This document shows positions 32,757 through 41,485 of a stretch of 64,000 bases of DNA, in pieces. Both the position numbers and the translations under genes were made by a program. Where the stretch lies: the NCBI RefSeq assembly GCF_947493875.1, contig NZ_CANLSU010000001.1, positions 124,001 to 188,000 on the forward strand. The letters run 5' to 3'. Origin of the DNA: an uncultured Marinococcus sp. Lineage in GTDB: Bacteria; Bacillota; Bacilli; Bacillales; Marinococcaceae. Position 1 is the first letter of the stretch. Each line of letters opens with the position of its first letter. Under the pieces are notes generated by a model. That model searched no databases, was not told the origin of the DNA, and saw only the letters and a list, made by a program, of their open reading frames with translations.

Positions 32757-33059
32757 TCAATAAATAAAATAAGCAGCAAAAGAAAGAAAGCCAATGGTAC
32801 CGCAAATGACAGCAGTGAACCTGCCGCCTGTAAAAGCGATCAAAAGGGCAATGCCGAGGCCGAGCATACCGAACCAGGGATCAGGCGGGGAACGCAGGGC
32901 CCCGGGGAGCAGGAGGGCTCCGAGCGCTGCGTACGGGATGAGCTGAAGTGCCTGCTGCACGGAAACGGGCAGGCGGTTAATATTTAACGAAAAGAAAGGA
33001 ACAACTCTCGTGACGTATGTAATAACGCCCATTCCAATGATTAAAAGAAGCATATTCAT
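32757..33059 (-). CDS. azlD: AzlD, branched-chain amino acid exporter small subunit
   Basis: This is a small membrane protein of 100 residues with four hydrophobic helices. ITYVTRVVPFFSLN and LIPYAALGALLLPGAL are typical of AzlD. With AzlC it forms a LIV-E type exporter of branched-chain amino acids and analogues such as azaleucine. The start overlaps the azlC stop by 4 bases (ATGA). Confidence 0.92.
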   Translation of the reverse strand: MNMLLLIIGMGVITYVTRVVPFFSLNINRLPVSVQQALQLIPYAALGALLLPGALRSPPDPWFGMLGLGIALLIAFTGGRFTAVICGTIGFLSFAAYFIY

Positions 33060-33766
33060 GACTGACTCTCCTTTTTATGCTGAAAGGAACTGACATATAC
33101 GACAATAATGACTGAGGCTGTCATTGCTGCTGGAATAGCCCATCCCGGGGAAAGCCAGAGCCCAAGAAACGTGTTGACAGCTGCGCTTAAGCCAGCGGTG
33201 TAAAGAGCCATACGGTATTTTAAAATGGCAGGAAACAGCAGCGCAGCAAAAAGGGCGTACAAGGCAAAATCCATGCTGATCTGCAGAAAACCGGGGAAAA
33301 AGGCACCAAAATAATAGCCGGCACATGAAAAAATGACCCAGCTGATATATGCTGCCAGAAAGATTCCAATTCCAAAATTTGCTGTCGTTTTATTCCTTTT
33401 GGCGGAGATGAGCGCGAAGACTTCATCGGTTAAGCCAAAGGCTAAGACGCCCTGCTTCCATTTAGAAGCAGAGAAAAGAATTTGTTTGGCGGAAGCGCTC
33501 ATTAATAAATGCCGGATATTTATGAGAAACGTAGAAATCCAGATGCTGTACAACCCCGCCCCGGCCGTAATCAGTCCAATAGCCATATACTGGGCAGCAC
33601 CGGAGAAAATTATAATACTCATAAGTGCAGTTTCAAAAATGGACAGGCCACTGTTGGCACCAAGCAGACCAAATCCCAAAGCAGCTGGAATATATCCGGC
33701 AGCGATAGGAAGCCCCTGAATAAGGCCGCTGTTCCAGGAATGATCTAGTGCAGCTGTATTGCTCAT
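33056..33766 (-). CDS. azlC: AzlC, branched-chain amino acid exporter large subunit
   Basis: The product is about 236 residues with seven or so transmembrane helices. The family opening is FIQGLPIAAGYIPAALGFGLLG-like (here GLIQGLPIAAGYIPAALGFG), with GAAQYMAIGLI and LTDEVFALI. ATG 33766 has AGGAGG 6 bases upstream; the GTG at 33772 is too close to it. It is divergent from an XRE-cupin regulator across an AT-rich region with a repeated 11-mer. Confidence 0.92.
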   Translation of the reverse strand: MSNTAALDHSWNSGLIQGLPIAAGYIPAALGFGLLGANSGLSIFETALMSIIIFSGAAQYMAIGLITAGAGLYSIWISTFLINIRHLLMSASAKQILFSASKWKQGVLAFGLTDEVFALISAKRNKTTANFGIGIFLAAYISWVIFSCAGYYFGAFFPGFLQISMDFALYALFAALLFPAILKYRMALYTAGLSAAVNTFLGLWLSPGWAIPAAMTASVIIVVYVSSFQHKKESQS

Positions 33767-33784
33767 AATCACCCTCCTTTTTTA

Positions 33785-33815
33785 TTATATTATACTTTTG
33801 TATGTTATATTATAC
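33785..33815. promoter_or_regulatory. Phased direct repeat between azlC and regulator
   Basis: TTATATTATAC occurs at 33785-33795 and exactly again at 33805-33815, 20 bases start to start (about two helical turns). It overlaps likely -10 elements of one or both divergent genes, so it is a good operator candidate for the XRE-cupin regulator. Confidence 0.55.
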
Positions 33816-33830
33816 AATAGAGGTGAAAAA

Positions 33831-34397
33831 ATGAAAGAATCCATTGGAAAAGAAATCGGCAAAATGTTACGTCAGCTTCGTCATGAGCGCGGTTGGAGCC
33901 TGGACAGACTGGCTGAAGCAACAGGGGTGAGCAAGCCAATGCTTGGACAGATTGAGCGCGGGGCATCGAACCCGACCATTACGACAATGTGGAAGATTGC
34001 AGAAGGGATGGGCGTAGGATTTTCTACTTTTTTGCAGAAACAGCGTCCGGACATGGAATTTGTTTCCGCTGATGAAGCTGAATGGCTTGAAGGGGAGAAC
34101 GGCTACGCGGTCCGGAATATTTTTTCCAAACACGAACAGGCTCCGGTCGAATGGTATGAATTTGTGCTGGCTGCAGGAGGGAGCCATTACTCCTCTGCCC
34201 ACCCATTTGGAGTAGAGGAATACATTTTTGTGCACGAAGGGCGGATGGAAGTGCAGACCAATGAGGAAAGTAAACAGCTAATGAGGCCGGAGGACGCGCT
34301 TCGTTTCCGGGCGGATCATAACCATGCCTATATTAATGCCGGCACGGAAAAAGTGAAGGGTGTGCTTATGCTTTTTTATACGGCTTACCGGCAATAA
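33831..34397 (+). CDS. XRE-family regulator with cupin sensor domain
   Basis: The product is 188 residues. The N-terminal XRE helix-turn-helix (GWSLDRLAEATGVSKPMLGQ) is followed by a C-terminal cupin fold (about 95-188, with GVEEYIFVHEGRMEVQ and ALRFRADHNHAYINAG) that probably binds an effector. This layout is common in regulators of amino acid exporters and catabolism. The ATG at 33831 follows AGAGGTG. Its divergent position makes azlCD the likely target. Confidence 0.88.
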   Translation: MKESIGKEIGKMLRQLRHERGWSLDRLAEATGVSKPMLGQIERGASNPTITTMWKIAEGMGVGFSTFLQKQRPDMEFVSADEAEWLEGENGYAVRNIFSKHEQAPVEWYEFVLAAGGSHYSSAHPFGVEEYIFVHEGRMEVQTNEESKQLMRPEDALRFRADHNHAYINAGTEKVKGVLMLFYTAYRQ

Positions 34398-34424
34398 AAA
34401 AAGCCTTCCCACTTGAAGGGAAGA
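34398..34424 (-). terminator. Terminator of the minus-strand GNAT gene
   Basis: On the minus strand CTTCCC-TTCAAGT-GGGAAG is followed by GCTTTTTTT. It directly adjoins the stop codon of the XRE-cupin gene on the other strand. Confidence 0.7.
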
Positions 34425-34430
34425 CAGGAG

Positions 34431-34883
34431 TTAAAAACGGAAGCCGTAGCGCTTGGAAATAACGTCGTAAAAGCCGAGGGAATTATACAATGCTTTTGTG
34501 GCTGCGTTGTTCACTCCGGTTTCCAGCTCAATGCCCTTGATGTCATTATGCTCGGCCCAGTAAATAATTTTTAACAGCAGCTTCTTGGCAATGCCCCGGT
34601 TGCGGTACTGCTGATCCACATAGAGATCATTCAGCCAGACATAATAGCCTCCCTTTTCAAGACTGATGCCAATATTTAAAAAAGCAGCTCCCACAATCTT
34701 TTCTTCTGTTTCGGCTACAAAAATATGCGCGGTGGAGTCAGAATCAAGGGAAAGATCGATAGCCCGCTGCAGAAAGCGGTAAGCATCCTTCATGCCGATG
34801 GAATCCATCTGCCCCATGAGCAGATCTGCTATTTGATTTCTCACGTACTGTTCGGTATCTGTAGGTACTTTATACACCTGCAT
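34431..34883 (-). CDS. GNAT-family N-acetyltransferase
   Basis: The product is 150 residues. The acetyl-CoA motif A is WLNDLYVDQQYRNRGIAKKLL, followed by GIELETGVNNAATKALYNSL and GFYDV, the classic GNAT C-terminal part. The substrate is unknown. The gene is upstream of its own terminator and downstream of the HAD phosphatase gene on the same strand, with a 33-base gap. Confidence 0.88.
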   Translation of the reverse strand: MQVYKVPTDTEQYVRNQIADLLMGQMDSIGMKDAYRFLQRAIDLSLDSDSTAHIFVAETEEKIVGAAFLNIGISLEKGGYYVWLNDLYVDQQYRNRGIAKKLLLKIIYWAEHNDIKGIELETGVNNAATKALYNSLGFYDVISKRYGFRF

Positions 34884-34916
34884 CGTTTGAACACATCCTT
34901 ATTCAAAATCACGCGT

Positions 34917-35753
34917 CTAATTTTTAAAAAGCACCGGGTCGTATGCAGAAAGCTTTAACCGCTCTTCTAAATAATGGGCGATGCCGTCTTCTTCGTTTGT
35001 GCCAATAACTTCATTTGCCACTGATTTCGTATCTGTACTGGCATTCCCCATGGCAAGCCCCGTTCCGGCGGCTTCAAGCATTTCCAGATCGTTATCCTCA
35101 TCCCCGAAAGCAATCACATCCTCCATCGTAAGCCCCGCATAAGCAGCGACTTTTTCGAGGCCGTTTGCTTTATGATTTCCCTTTTTAATAATTTCAATCA
35201 TATGATGAGGCTCTCCCCACGAGCGCTGGTGCATGCCCTGGGCTTCACTGGATGAGAGCAGTTCCTGCAGGCGTTCAGCTGTGCCTTCCTGGGGATATAC
35301 AAGCAGGGAGGTAGGAGAGTTCGGAAGCACTCTTTCAAGCCTTCCTGCTCCGGTTACCGGCCCCTGGAAAGCCAGAAGATCAATAAAGGATTCGTCATGC
35401 TCATCCATGTACACGTCGTCGAGCACTTCGGCGAGCATGTTTTGAACATTTAACGTCCGGCATGTCTCAATTACTGTCCGGGCAAGATCCAGATCAAGCG
35501 GTTCATGGAAGGAGCGGAAAGAGCGGTCGGCCGGGTGGTGCACATACGCTCCGTTAAAATTAACGATAGGCGTGGAAAGGCCGAGCTGCTGGTAGTACAT
35601 TTTACTCGCCCGGTATGGTCTGCCGGTAGCAATAGCTATTGTGTGTCCGGCATGTTTAGCCTGCTGGATTACTTTCCAGGTCTTTGTGGAAATTGTTTTA
35701 TCATCTTTTAGAAGCGTCCCGTCTAGATCAAGAGCTATCAAATGTTTTTTCAT
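34917..35753 (-). CDS. Cof-type HAD-superfamily phosphatase
   Basis: The product is 278 residues. HAD motif I is LDLDGTLLKDD, with catalytic Asp residues. Motif II lies in IAIATGRPYRASKMY, and motifs III and IV are KANGLEKVAAYAGL and VIAFGDEDNDLEML. The Cof/class IIB cap occupies about 85-190. Such enzymes hydrolyse sugar phosphates or flavin nucleotides; the exact substrate is unknown. The ribosome site is AAAGAAGAGG. Confidence 0.9.
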   Translation of the reverse strand: MKKHLIALDLDGTLLKDDKTISTKTWKVIQQAKHAGHTIAIATGRPYRASKMYYQQLGLSTPIVNFNGAYVHHPADRSFRSFHEPLDLDLARTVIETCRTLNVQNMLAEVLDDVYMDEHDESFIDLLAFQGPVTGAGRLERVLPNSPTSLLVYPQEGTAERLQELLSSSEAQGMHQRSWGEPHHMIEIIKKGNHKANGLEKVAAYAGLTMEDVIAFGDEDNDLEMLEAAGTGLAMGNASTDTKSVANEVIGTNEEDGIAHYLEERLKLSAYDPVLFKN

Positions 35754-36119
35754 AAAAACCTCTTCTTTCCTGATGGAAATATAAATGTAGGCTTACGTCT
35801 GTATAGAAACAGCGTCGTTAAACACGATCCGCTCTTTATTTTACTGGAACACAAGCAAAAAGAAAAGAAAAGGAATACCGGTGACATGAGAAAACAGATA
35901 TAAAAATTTCAGCCATTTATACATTAATTGTACATTTTCATACATAAACTATATTCTCCGAAAAAAGGCTGAACAAATAGAAAAAGCTTAATAAACTCAG
36001 CTTGTGACGGAAAAGAAAAAATATAAAGAAAAAATAAAAATACAGTTGCATTAATATATATTCAGACTTATAATAATCACCAGAACATATTGTATAAAGA
36101 TAAATAGAGGTGCAACTTT
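35754..36119. other. 366-base AT-rich region upstream of argC
   Basis: The left part holds the HAD-gene start region. The middle is AT-rich, with a short inverted repeat TACATTAATTGTA (about 35928-35940). The right part carries the arginine-operon promoter and an ARG-box-like site. No small ORF with a ribosome site was found, and the leader is too short for a riboswitch. Confidence 0.6.
36046..36074 (+). promoter_or_regulatory. Arginine operon promoter overlapped by an ARG box
   Basis: TTGCAT (36046-36051), a 17-base spacer and TATAAT (36069-36074). Within the spacer, TTAATATATATTCA (36051-36064) matches the ArgR/AhrC half-site pair TGAATWWWWATTCA with one mismatch. A repressor bound here would cover the -35 to -10 region, so repression by arginine-loaded AhrC is likely. 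Confidence 0.75.
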
Positions 36120-37151
36120 ATGAATACAGCGATTATTGGAGCAACTGGCTATGGGGGAGTGGAATTAATACGCATGCTCTCCCAGCACCGCGGCGTTAAA
36201 CAAATTGACGTTTATTCCTCCTCAAAGCAAAATACGAAGCTTTCTGATATGTATCCGCATATGAAGGATTTATATAATGAAGTTCTGCAGCCGCTTGAGA
36301 CGGCTGACTGGTCCGCATATGATGTTGTGTTTCTTTCCACGCCGCCCGGAATATCAGCGGAGTGGAGCGAAACCATTGCAGCGCACACCAGAGTAATTGA
36401 TTTGTCCGGGGATCTCCGGCTGAAGAACGCAGGAACCTACGAGCAGTGGTATCAGCGTCAAAGCGCACCAGAGACCCTGCTTCAGGAGGCGGTTTACGGT
36501 TTGACGGAATGGAACAGGGAGGAAGTGGCAGGCACTTCTCTTTTGTCAAACCCGGGATGCTATCCGACAGCAGTACTTCTTGGTCTTCTGCCCCTGGTGG
36601 ATAAGGATGCTATTGATCCTGCAAATATTATCATTGATGCAAAAACAGGCACTACAGGAGCGGGACGGACACCATCAGAGACCACTCATTTCAGTGAAAT
36701 GGACGGCAATTTAAAAATATATAAAGTGAATGAGCATAAGCATACACCGGAGATTGAACAGGCACTGGACACGCATACGGGTAAAAATCATCCCGTTACG
36801 TTCAGCCCTCACCTCGTGCCGATGACAAGAGGAATTTTAGCTACTATGTACGTGCCGCTTACCGGGGGAACAAAAAGCGGGCAGATAGAGGAACTGTTTC
36901 ACCAGGCTTATGATAAAGAGCCCTTCGTCAGAATACGGGGAGAAAAATCCTTTCCAGCAACTAAAGAAGTGTATGGCAGTAATTTTTGCGATATCGGCTG
37001 GACAGTGGACGAGCGCACCAACCGCCTGACGATCGTTTCTGTAATTGATAACTTAGTTAAGGGCGCTTCGGGGCAGGCGATACAAAATATGAATGTGATG
37101 CTGGGAGCAGATGAGAACGAAGGGATTTCTCAGCTTCCAGTTTATCCATAA
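36120..37151 (+). CDS. argC: ArgC, N-acetyl-gamma-glutamyl-phosphate reductase
   Basis: ArgC reduces N-acetylglutamyl phosphate to the semialdehyde using NADPH. The 343 residues open with IIGATGYGGVELIRML (dinucleotide fold). The catalytic Cys lies in SNPGCYPTAVLLGL, and the His partner in HLVPMTRGILATMYV. It is the first gene of argC-argJ-argB-argD-carA-carB-argF. The ribosome site is AGAGGTG. All active-site blocks are intact. Confidence 0.97.
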   Translation: MNTAIIGATGYGGVELIRMLSQHRGVKQIDVYSSSKQNTKLSDMYPHMKDLYNEVLQPLETADWSAYDVVFLSTPPGISAEWSETIAAHTRVIDLSGDLRLKNAGTYEQWYQRQSAPETLLQEAVYGLTEWNREEVAGTSLLSNPGCYPTAVLLGLLPLVDKDAIDPANIIIDAKTGTTGAGRTPSETTHFSEMDGNLKIYKVNEHKHTPEIEQALDTHTGKNHPVTFSPHLVPMTRGILATMYVPLTGGTKSGQIEELFHQAYDKEPFVRIRGEKSFPATKEVYGSNFCDIGWTVDERTNRLTIVSVIDNLVKGASGQAIQNMNVMLGADENEGISQLPVYP

Positions 37152-37167
37152 GAAAGGAAGAAAAATC

Positions 37168-38400
37168 ATGGTAGAGGCATCGACAGCAGAGCAGGTAATA
37201 GAAGTATCGGGAGGAAGCATTTTAAGTCCTGCCGGTTTCTCCGCAGCGGGTATTCATACAAAGGTCAAAAGAAAAAGAAAAGATCTTGGAGCTATTATTT
37301 GTGACGTGCCGGCGTCGAGTGCCGCTGTATATACGTTGAATAAAATTCAGGCAGCACCGCTGCAGGTGACGAAGGAAAGCATTGCCAAAGAGGGAAAGCT
37401 CCGGGCGATTGTCGTCAACAGCGGGAATGCCAATTCATGTACAGGCAGACAGGGACTTGAAGATGCCTATACCATGAGAAAAAACAGTGCCGAAAAATTC
37501 GGCCTGCCGGAGCATCAGGTAGCGGTAACCTCTACCGGTGTGATCGGCGAAGCGATGCCCATGGATAAAATAAACGAAGGTATTGCACACCTCGAGCCGG
37601 AAACCGGATTTGAACGGGCGCAGGATTTTAATGAAGCAATCATGACCACAGACGTCGCCGGAAAGCACGCATGCTTTCAGACGTGGGTGGACAATAAAGC
37701 AGTGTTTATCGGTGGCGTGGCGAAGGGCTCCGGAATGATACACCCGAACATGGCTACGATGCTCGGGTTTGTGACCACGGATGCTGCCATTGAACCTGCT
37801 CATCTGCAGACGGCGCTTTCAGAAATTACGAACAAAACGTTTAACCGGATTACCATTGACGGCGATACATCCACAAATGACATGGTAGTTGTCATGGCGA
37901 GCGGCAAGGCGGAAAACAGTCCGCTGCACCCGGATCATCCTGACTGGAACGCGTTCGTTACTGGATTGAAAGAGACATGTGAATCCCTTTCGAAAAAGAT
38001 TGCAAGAGATGGGGAAGGCGCCACGAAGCTGATTGAAGTGAAGGTCGAGGGTGCTGCTACAGATGAAGAAGCCGGCCAGGCGGCCAAGCAGATTGTTGGA
38101 TCAGATCTGGTAAAAACCGCTGTATACGGCACAGACGCCAACTGGGGCCGGGTGATTGTCGCTCTCGGCTACAGCGAAGTTGAGCTTGACCCAGACACTG
38201 TGGATATATCAGTAGGACCGGTGGAAACCTTAAAAGCAAGCACCCCGGTTCATTTTTCCGAAGAGGATGCAAAAGCGTACCTGGAAAATGACACGGTGGA
38301 AATAACGGTAAACCTCCACGTGGGAAATGGAAGCGGCAAAGCATGGGGATGCGACCTGACATATGACTATGTAAGAATTAACGCCGGGTACCGGACGTAA
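37168..38400 (+). CDS. argJ: ArgJ, bifunctional ornithine acetyltransferase / N-acetylglutamate synthase
   Basis: ArgJ recycles the acetyl group from acetylornithine to glutamate, and in many Bacilli can also acetylate from acetyl-CoA. The 410 residues include [19 protein letters not shown]; autocleavage before the Thr of MATM yields alpha and beta chains and the nucleophile. The 3'-side [11 protein letters not shown] loop binds substrate. ATG 37168 follows AAAGGAAG; an upstream extension would run into argC. The cyclic pathway means no argE is needed. Confidence 0.96.
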   Translation: MVEASTAEQVIEVSGGSILSPAGFSAAGIHTKVKRKRKDLGAIICDVPASSAAVYTLNKIQAAPLQVTKESIAKEGKLRAIVVNSGNANSCTGRQGLEDAYTMRKNSAEKFGLPEHQVAVTSTGVIGEAMPMDKINEGIAHLEPETGFERAQDFNEAIMTTDVAGKHACFQTWVDNKAVFIGGVAKGSGMIHPNMATMLGFVTTDAAIEPAHLQTALSEITNKTFNRITIDGDTSTNDMVVVMASGKAENSPLHPDHPDWNAFVTGLKETCESLSKKIARDGEGATKLIEVKVEGAATDEEAGQAAKQIVGSDLVKTAVYGTDANWGRVIVALGYSEVELDPDTVDISVGPVETLKASTPVHFSEEDAKAYLENDTVEITVNLHVGNGSGKAWGCDLTYDYVRINAGYRT

Positions 38401-38421
38401 GAAAAGAAGGGGGAGAAGAGC

Positions 38422-39210
38422 ATGAACAGCATCACTGTAGTTAAATGCGGCGGTTCCACAGTGAACAAACTCACAGCTGAATTTTTCAAAAGTATAGCGT
38501 CTATGAAGAAAAAGGGCATGAACCCGGTGCTTGTGCACGGGGGAGGGCCTGAAATCAACCGTATGCTTGAACAGATGCAGATTGAGTGTGAGTTTGTAAA
38601 CGGGCTTCGAAAGACAACGCCCGAGGTACTTGAAGTAGCAGAAATGATTCTTTCCGGAAAAGTGAATAAGTGCCTCGTTTCCTCCCTTCAATCTGCCGGC
38701 TCTCCGGCGTTTGGCATGTCCGGTATTGACGGAGGTCTTCTGGAAGCTGAGCAGGTGGCTGATCAGGATCTCGGGCTCGTCGGCAACGTCGTGAATGTTA
38801 ATACCTCCTGCATATACTCCATGCTCGAAAGTGGATTTGTTCCGGTGATCGCTCCTATTGCGGCGGATAAAAACGGCAAGAAATTAAATGTGAATGCTGA
38901 CGCGGCTGCTTCGGCTGTCGCCCAGGCGATAGGCGCAAAAGAGCTTCTGTTTATTACAGATGTTGAAGGTGTGCTTATCGACGGAAGCAAAGCGGACTAT
39001 ATTCACGTAGAGAAGCTTGAGCAGCATATTCAAGACGGAGAAATTTACGGCGGAATGATACCGAAGGTCCAGGCAGCAGCGGCAAGCCTGACTGGAGATC
39101 TGGAAAAGGTCATTATTGCCGGCGCAGACGGGCATACAGACGAAGCAGGCGGGAAGCTGAAGGGAACGGCAATAATCAGAGAACAGGTCCAGGCTCCGTC
39201 CCTGACTTGA
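38422..39210 (+). CDS. argB: ArgB, N-acetylglutamate kinase
   Basis: ArgB phosphorylates N-acetylglutamate. The 262 residues have the amino-acid-kinase fold: VVKCGGSTVNKL (phosphate loop), NPVLVHGGGPEINRML, a central acetylglutamate site including VNVNTSC, and NADAAASAVAQAIGA near the ATP site. The length is that of arginine-insensitive Bacillus forms; the N-terminal helix that allows feedback inhibition in longer enzymes is absent. The ribosome site is AAGGGGGAGAAGAGC. Confidence 0.95.
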   Translation: MNSITVVKCGGSTVNKLTAEFFKSIASMKKKGMNPVLVHGGGPEINRMLEQMQIECEFVNGLRKTTPEVLEVAEMILSGKVNKCLVSSLQSAGSPAFGMSGIDGGLLEAEQVADQDLGLVGNVVNVNTSCIYSMLESGFVPVIAPIAADKNGKKLNVNADAAASAVAQAIGAKELLFITDVEGVLIDGSKADYIHVEKLEQHIQDGEIYGGMIPKVQAAAASLTGDLEKVIIAGADGHTDEAGGKLKGTAIIREQVQAPSLT

Positions 39211-39223
39211 AAGGAGGAGAACA

Positions 39224-40381
39224 ATGCAGCAGACAGAACAGAAATCGCACCTATTTGAAACGTATAAAAGATGGGAACTCACTTTTTCACATGCAGAGGG
39301 CTGTACCGTCACGGATAAAGAAGGAAAAGAATACACGGATTTAATGGCTGGCATCAGCGTTGTCAATCTTGGCCATGGTGATCCTGATGTAATAAAGCAT
39401 GTAGAGAAGCAGCTGCACGCCGGATGGCACGGCTCCAATTTTTTTCAGTATGAACAGCAGGAGCGCGCTGCAGAGCTTTTGACGAAGCTTTCAGGACTGG
39501 ATCTTGTATTTTTTGCAAACAGTGGTACAGAGGCAAATGAAGCAGCTATAAAGTGCGCCAGAAAATATACCGGGCGTACGAAAATCCAAAGCTTTGTCCA
39601 GTCTTTTCACGGGCGGACATACGGAAGCATGGCAGCAACCGGCCAGGACGCCATTCATCAGGGATTTGGCCGCATGCTCGAGGACTTTGAGTATTTACCG
39701 TATAACGATGTGAATGCACTGGAGAAAGCTGTGGATGAAAACACCGCGGCAATTATGCTTGAGCCGGTGCAGGGTGAGGGCGGTGTTATTCCAGGAAGTC
39801 CGGCATTTATTCAAAAAGCCGCGGAGCTTGCCCGGCAGCACGGAGCACTGCTGATTGTGGATGAAGTACAGACAGGCCTGGGACGCACTGGTACGATGTT
39901 TGCCTATGAGCAGGCAGGCGTGAGCCCTGATATCGTAACGACGGCAAAGGCTCTTGGCAACGGATTTCCGGTAGGGGCGATGATCGGCAAAGGATATTTG
40001 CAGGAGGCCTTTGGCCCTGGGGCCCATGGCTCTACATTTGGCGGAAATCCGCTTGCTATGGCTGCTGTTGAAGGAACGCTTCAAAAGCTGATGAGTATTA
40101 ACGCCCCGAAGATGGCAGCAGAAAAAGGACGATTTTTCACGAATCTTCTTGAAGAAAAAATCGTTTCCCTGCCGGTGGTAAAAGAAATACGCGGACCGGG
40201 ACTTATGATTGGCATAGAGCTTACCGAAAGTGCTGCACCTTATGTACTCGCCATGCAGAAAAAAGGATTTCTGCTGATTGCTGCAGGACCTAATACTTTG
40301 AGGCTTCTGCCGCCGCTGACAATTCCGTACGATGACTTGGAAAAAGCCGCAGCAGCACTGAGAGAAGTGCTTGAAAAATAA
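39224..40381 (+). CDS. argD: ArgD, acetylornithine aminotransferase
   Basis: This PLP enzyme forms N-acetylornithine from the semialdehyde and glutamate. The 385 residues are a class III aminotransferase: FANSGTEANEAAIKCARKYTG binds the phosphate, LLIVDEVQTGLGRTG holds the Asp that contacts the pyridine ring, and the Schiff-base Lys lies in TTAKALGNGFPVGAMI. It follows argB by 13 bases with AAAGGAGGAG. It could also take ornithine or 4-aminobutyrate, but the context is clear. Confidence 0.95.
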   Translation: MQQTEQKSHLFETYKRWELTFSHAEGCTVTDKEGKEYTDLMAGISVVNLGHGDPDVIKHVEKQLHAGWHGSNFFQYEQQERAAELLTKLSGLDLVFFANSGTEANEAAIKCARKYTGRTKIQSFVQSFHGRTYGSMAATGQDAIHQGFGRMLEDFEYLPYNDVNALEKAVDENTAAIMLEPVQGEGGVIPGSPAFIQKAAELARQHGALLIVDEVQTGLGRTGTMFAYEQAGVSPDIVTTAKALGNGFPVGAMIGKGYLQEAFGPGAHGSTFGGNPLAMAAVEGTLQKLMSINAPKMAAEKGRFFTNLLEEKIVSLPVVKEIRGPGLMIGIELTESAAPYVLAMQKKGFLLIAAGPNTLRLLPPLTIPYDDLEKAAAALREVLEK

Positions 40382-40405
40382 AAAACGTACCAGGAGGGTT
40401 TGTAG

Positions 40406-41485
40406 ATGAAAAGTTATATAAAATTGGAAACAGGCGAAATATTTGAAGGCAGCTGGCAGCAAGCCTTTCCGGATACGTATGGGGAAATTGTATTTTTTAC
40501 AGGAATGACCGGCTACCAGGAAGTAATGACAGACCCTTCCTTTCACGGCCAGATAGTAGTCTTCACTTATCCGTTAATCGGAAACTACGGCGTGAATCCA
40601 ACAGACAATGAAAGTACGCAGCCGCAGCCGGCGGGGATCATAGTCAGCGAAGCCTGCAGCAATTCGGGTCATTATGAAGGCGACCAGACACTAGCGGAAG
40701 CAGCGCTTGCGGCCGGAATTCCCGTTATGGAAAACGTGGACACGCGGGCTTTAGTCAAAAATATCCGGGAAAAAGGCGATATGGGCGCAGTAATGACCGG
40801 GAGCCCGGAATCTGTGGATGTTGGGGAATATGAGCCACTCGGAGAGCGCGATGTGATTAATACTGTAACGGTGGACAAGCAGATAACGGTCGGCAGCGGC
40901 GACCGGCACGTAGTAGTGATGGACTTTGGCTACAAGCAGTCGATGGTGGACCAGCTGAACAAAAAAGGGTGCAAAGTAACGATTGTGCCTTATGATACAC
41001 CGAAGGATGCAATTGAAGACCTGGCTCCGGACGGCCTGCTGTTTTCCAATGGCCCCGGCAACCCGAAGCAGCTTGACCATTATTTGAGCACCTATAAGGA
41101 GCTTGCCGAAGGCTATCCGACTTTAGGAATCTGTCTGGGTCACCAGCTCCTTGCACTTGCATTCGGCGGGGATACGGAAAAGCTTCGTTTCGGTCATCGC
41201 GGCGCCAATCAGCCGGTACAGGATCTGGAGACGAACAAAGTGTTTATGAGCTCTCAAAACCACAGCTATGTTGTCACCGATGAGTCTCTTCCAAAAGAGT
41301 CTTTCCGGATAAAATACAAAAACGTCAACGATGGTTCGGTAGAGGGCATGATGCATACGAAATTTCCAATCATGACAGCTCAGTTTCACCCGGAAGCCCA
41401 CCCGGGGCCGGCAGACAGCGAAGAAATTTTTGATGAATTTTTGGAAACGATAGAGAATAAAGGGAGAGAAGCCACCTATGCCTAG
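40406..41485 (+). CDS. carA: CarA, carbamoyl-phosphate synthase small (glutaminase) chain
   Basis: CarA releases ammonia from glutamine for CarB. The 359 residues have the CPSase small-chain N-domain (MTGYQEVMTDPSFHGQIVVF) and a class I glutaminase with Cys in LGICLGHQLLALAFGG and the His-Glu pair in AQFHPEAHPGP. It lies within the arginine operon, so it is the arginine-specific copy; a pyrimidine-operon copy may exist elsewhere. It overlaps carB by 8 bases. Confidence 0.96.
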   Translation: MKSYIKLETGEIFEGSWQQAFPDTYGEIVFFTGMTGYQEVMTDPSFHGQIVVFTYPLIGNYGVNPTDNESTQPQPAGIIVSEACSNSGHYEGDQTLAEAALAAGIPVMENVDTRALVKNIREKGDMGAVMTGSPESVDVGEYEPLGERDVINTVTVDKQITVGSGDRHVVVMDFGYKQSMVDQLNKKGCKVTIVPYDTPKDAIEDLAPDGLLFSNGPGNPKQLDHYLSTYKELAEGYPTLGICLGHQLLALAFGGDTEKLRFGHRGANQPVQDLETNKVFMSSQNHSYVVTDESLPKESFRIKYKNVNDGSVEGMMHTKFPIMTAQFHPEAHPGPADSEEIFDEFLETIENKGREATYA

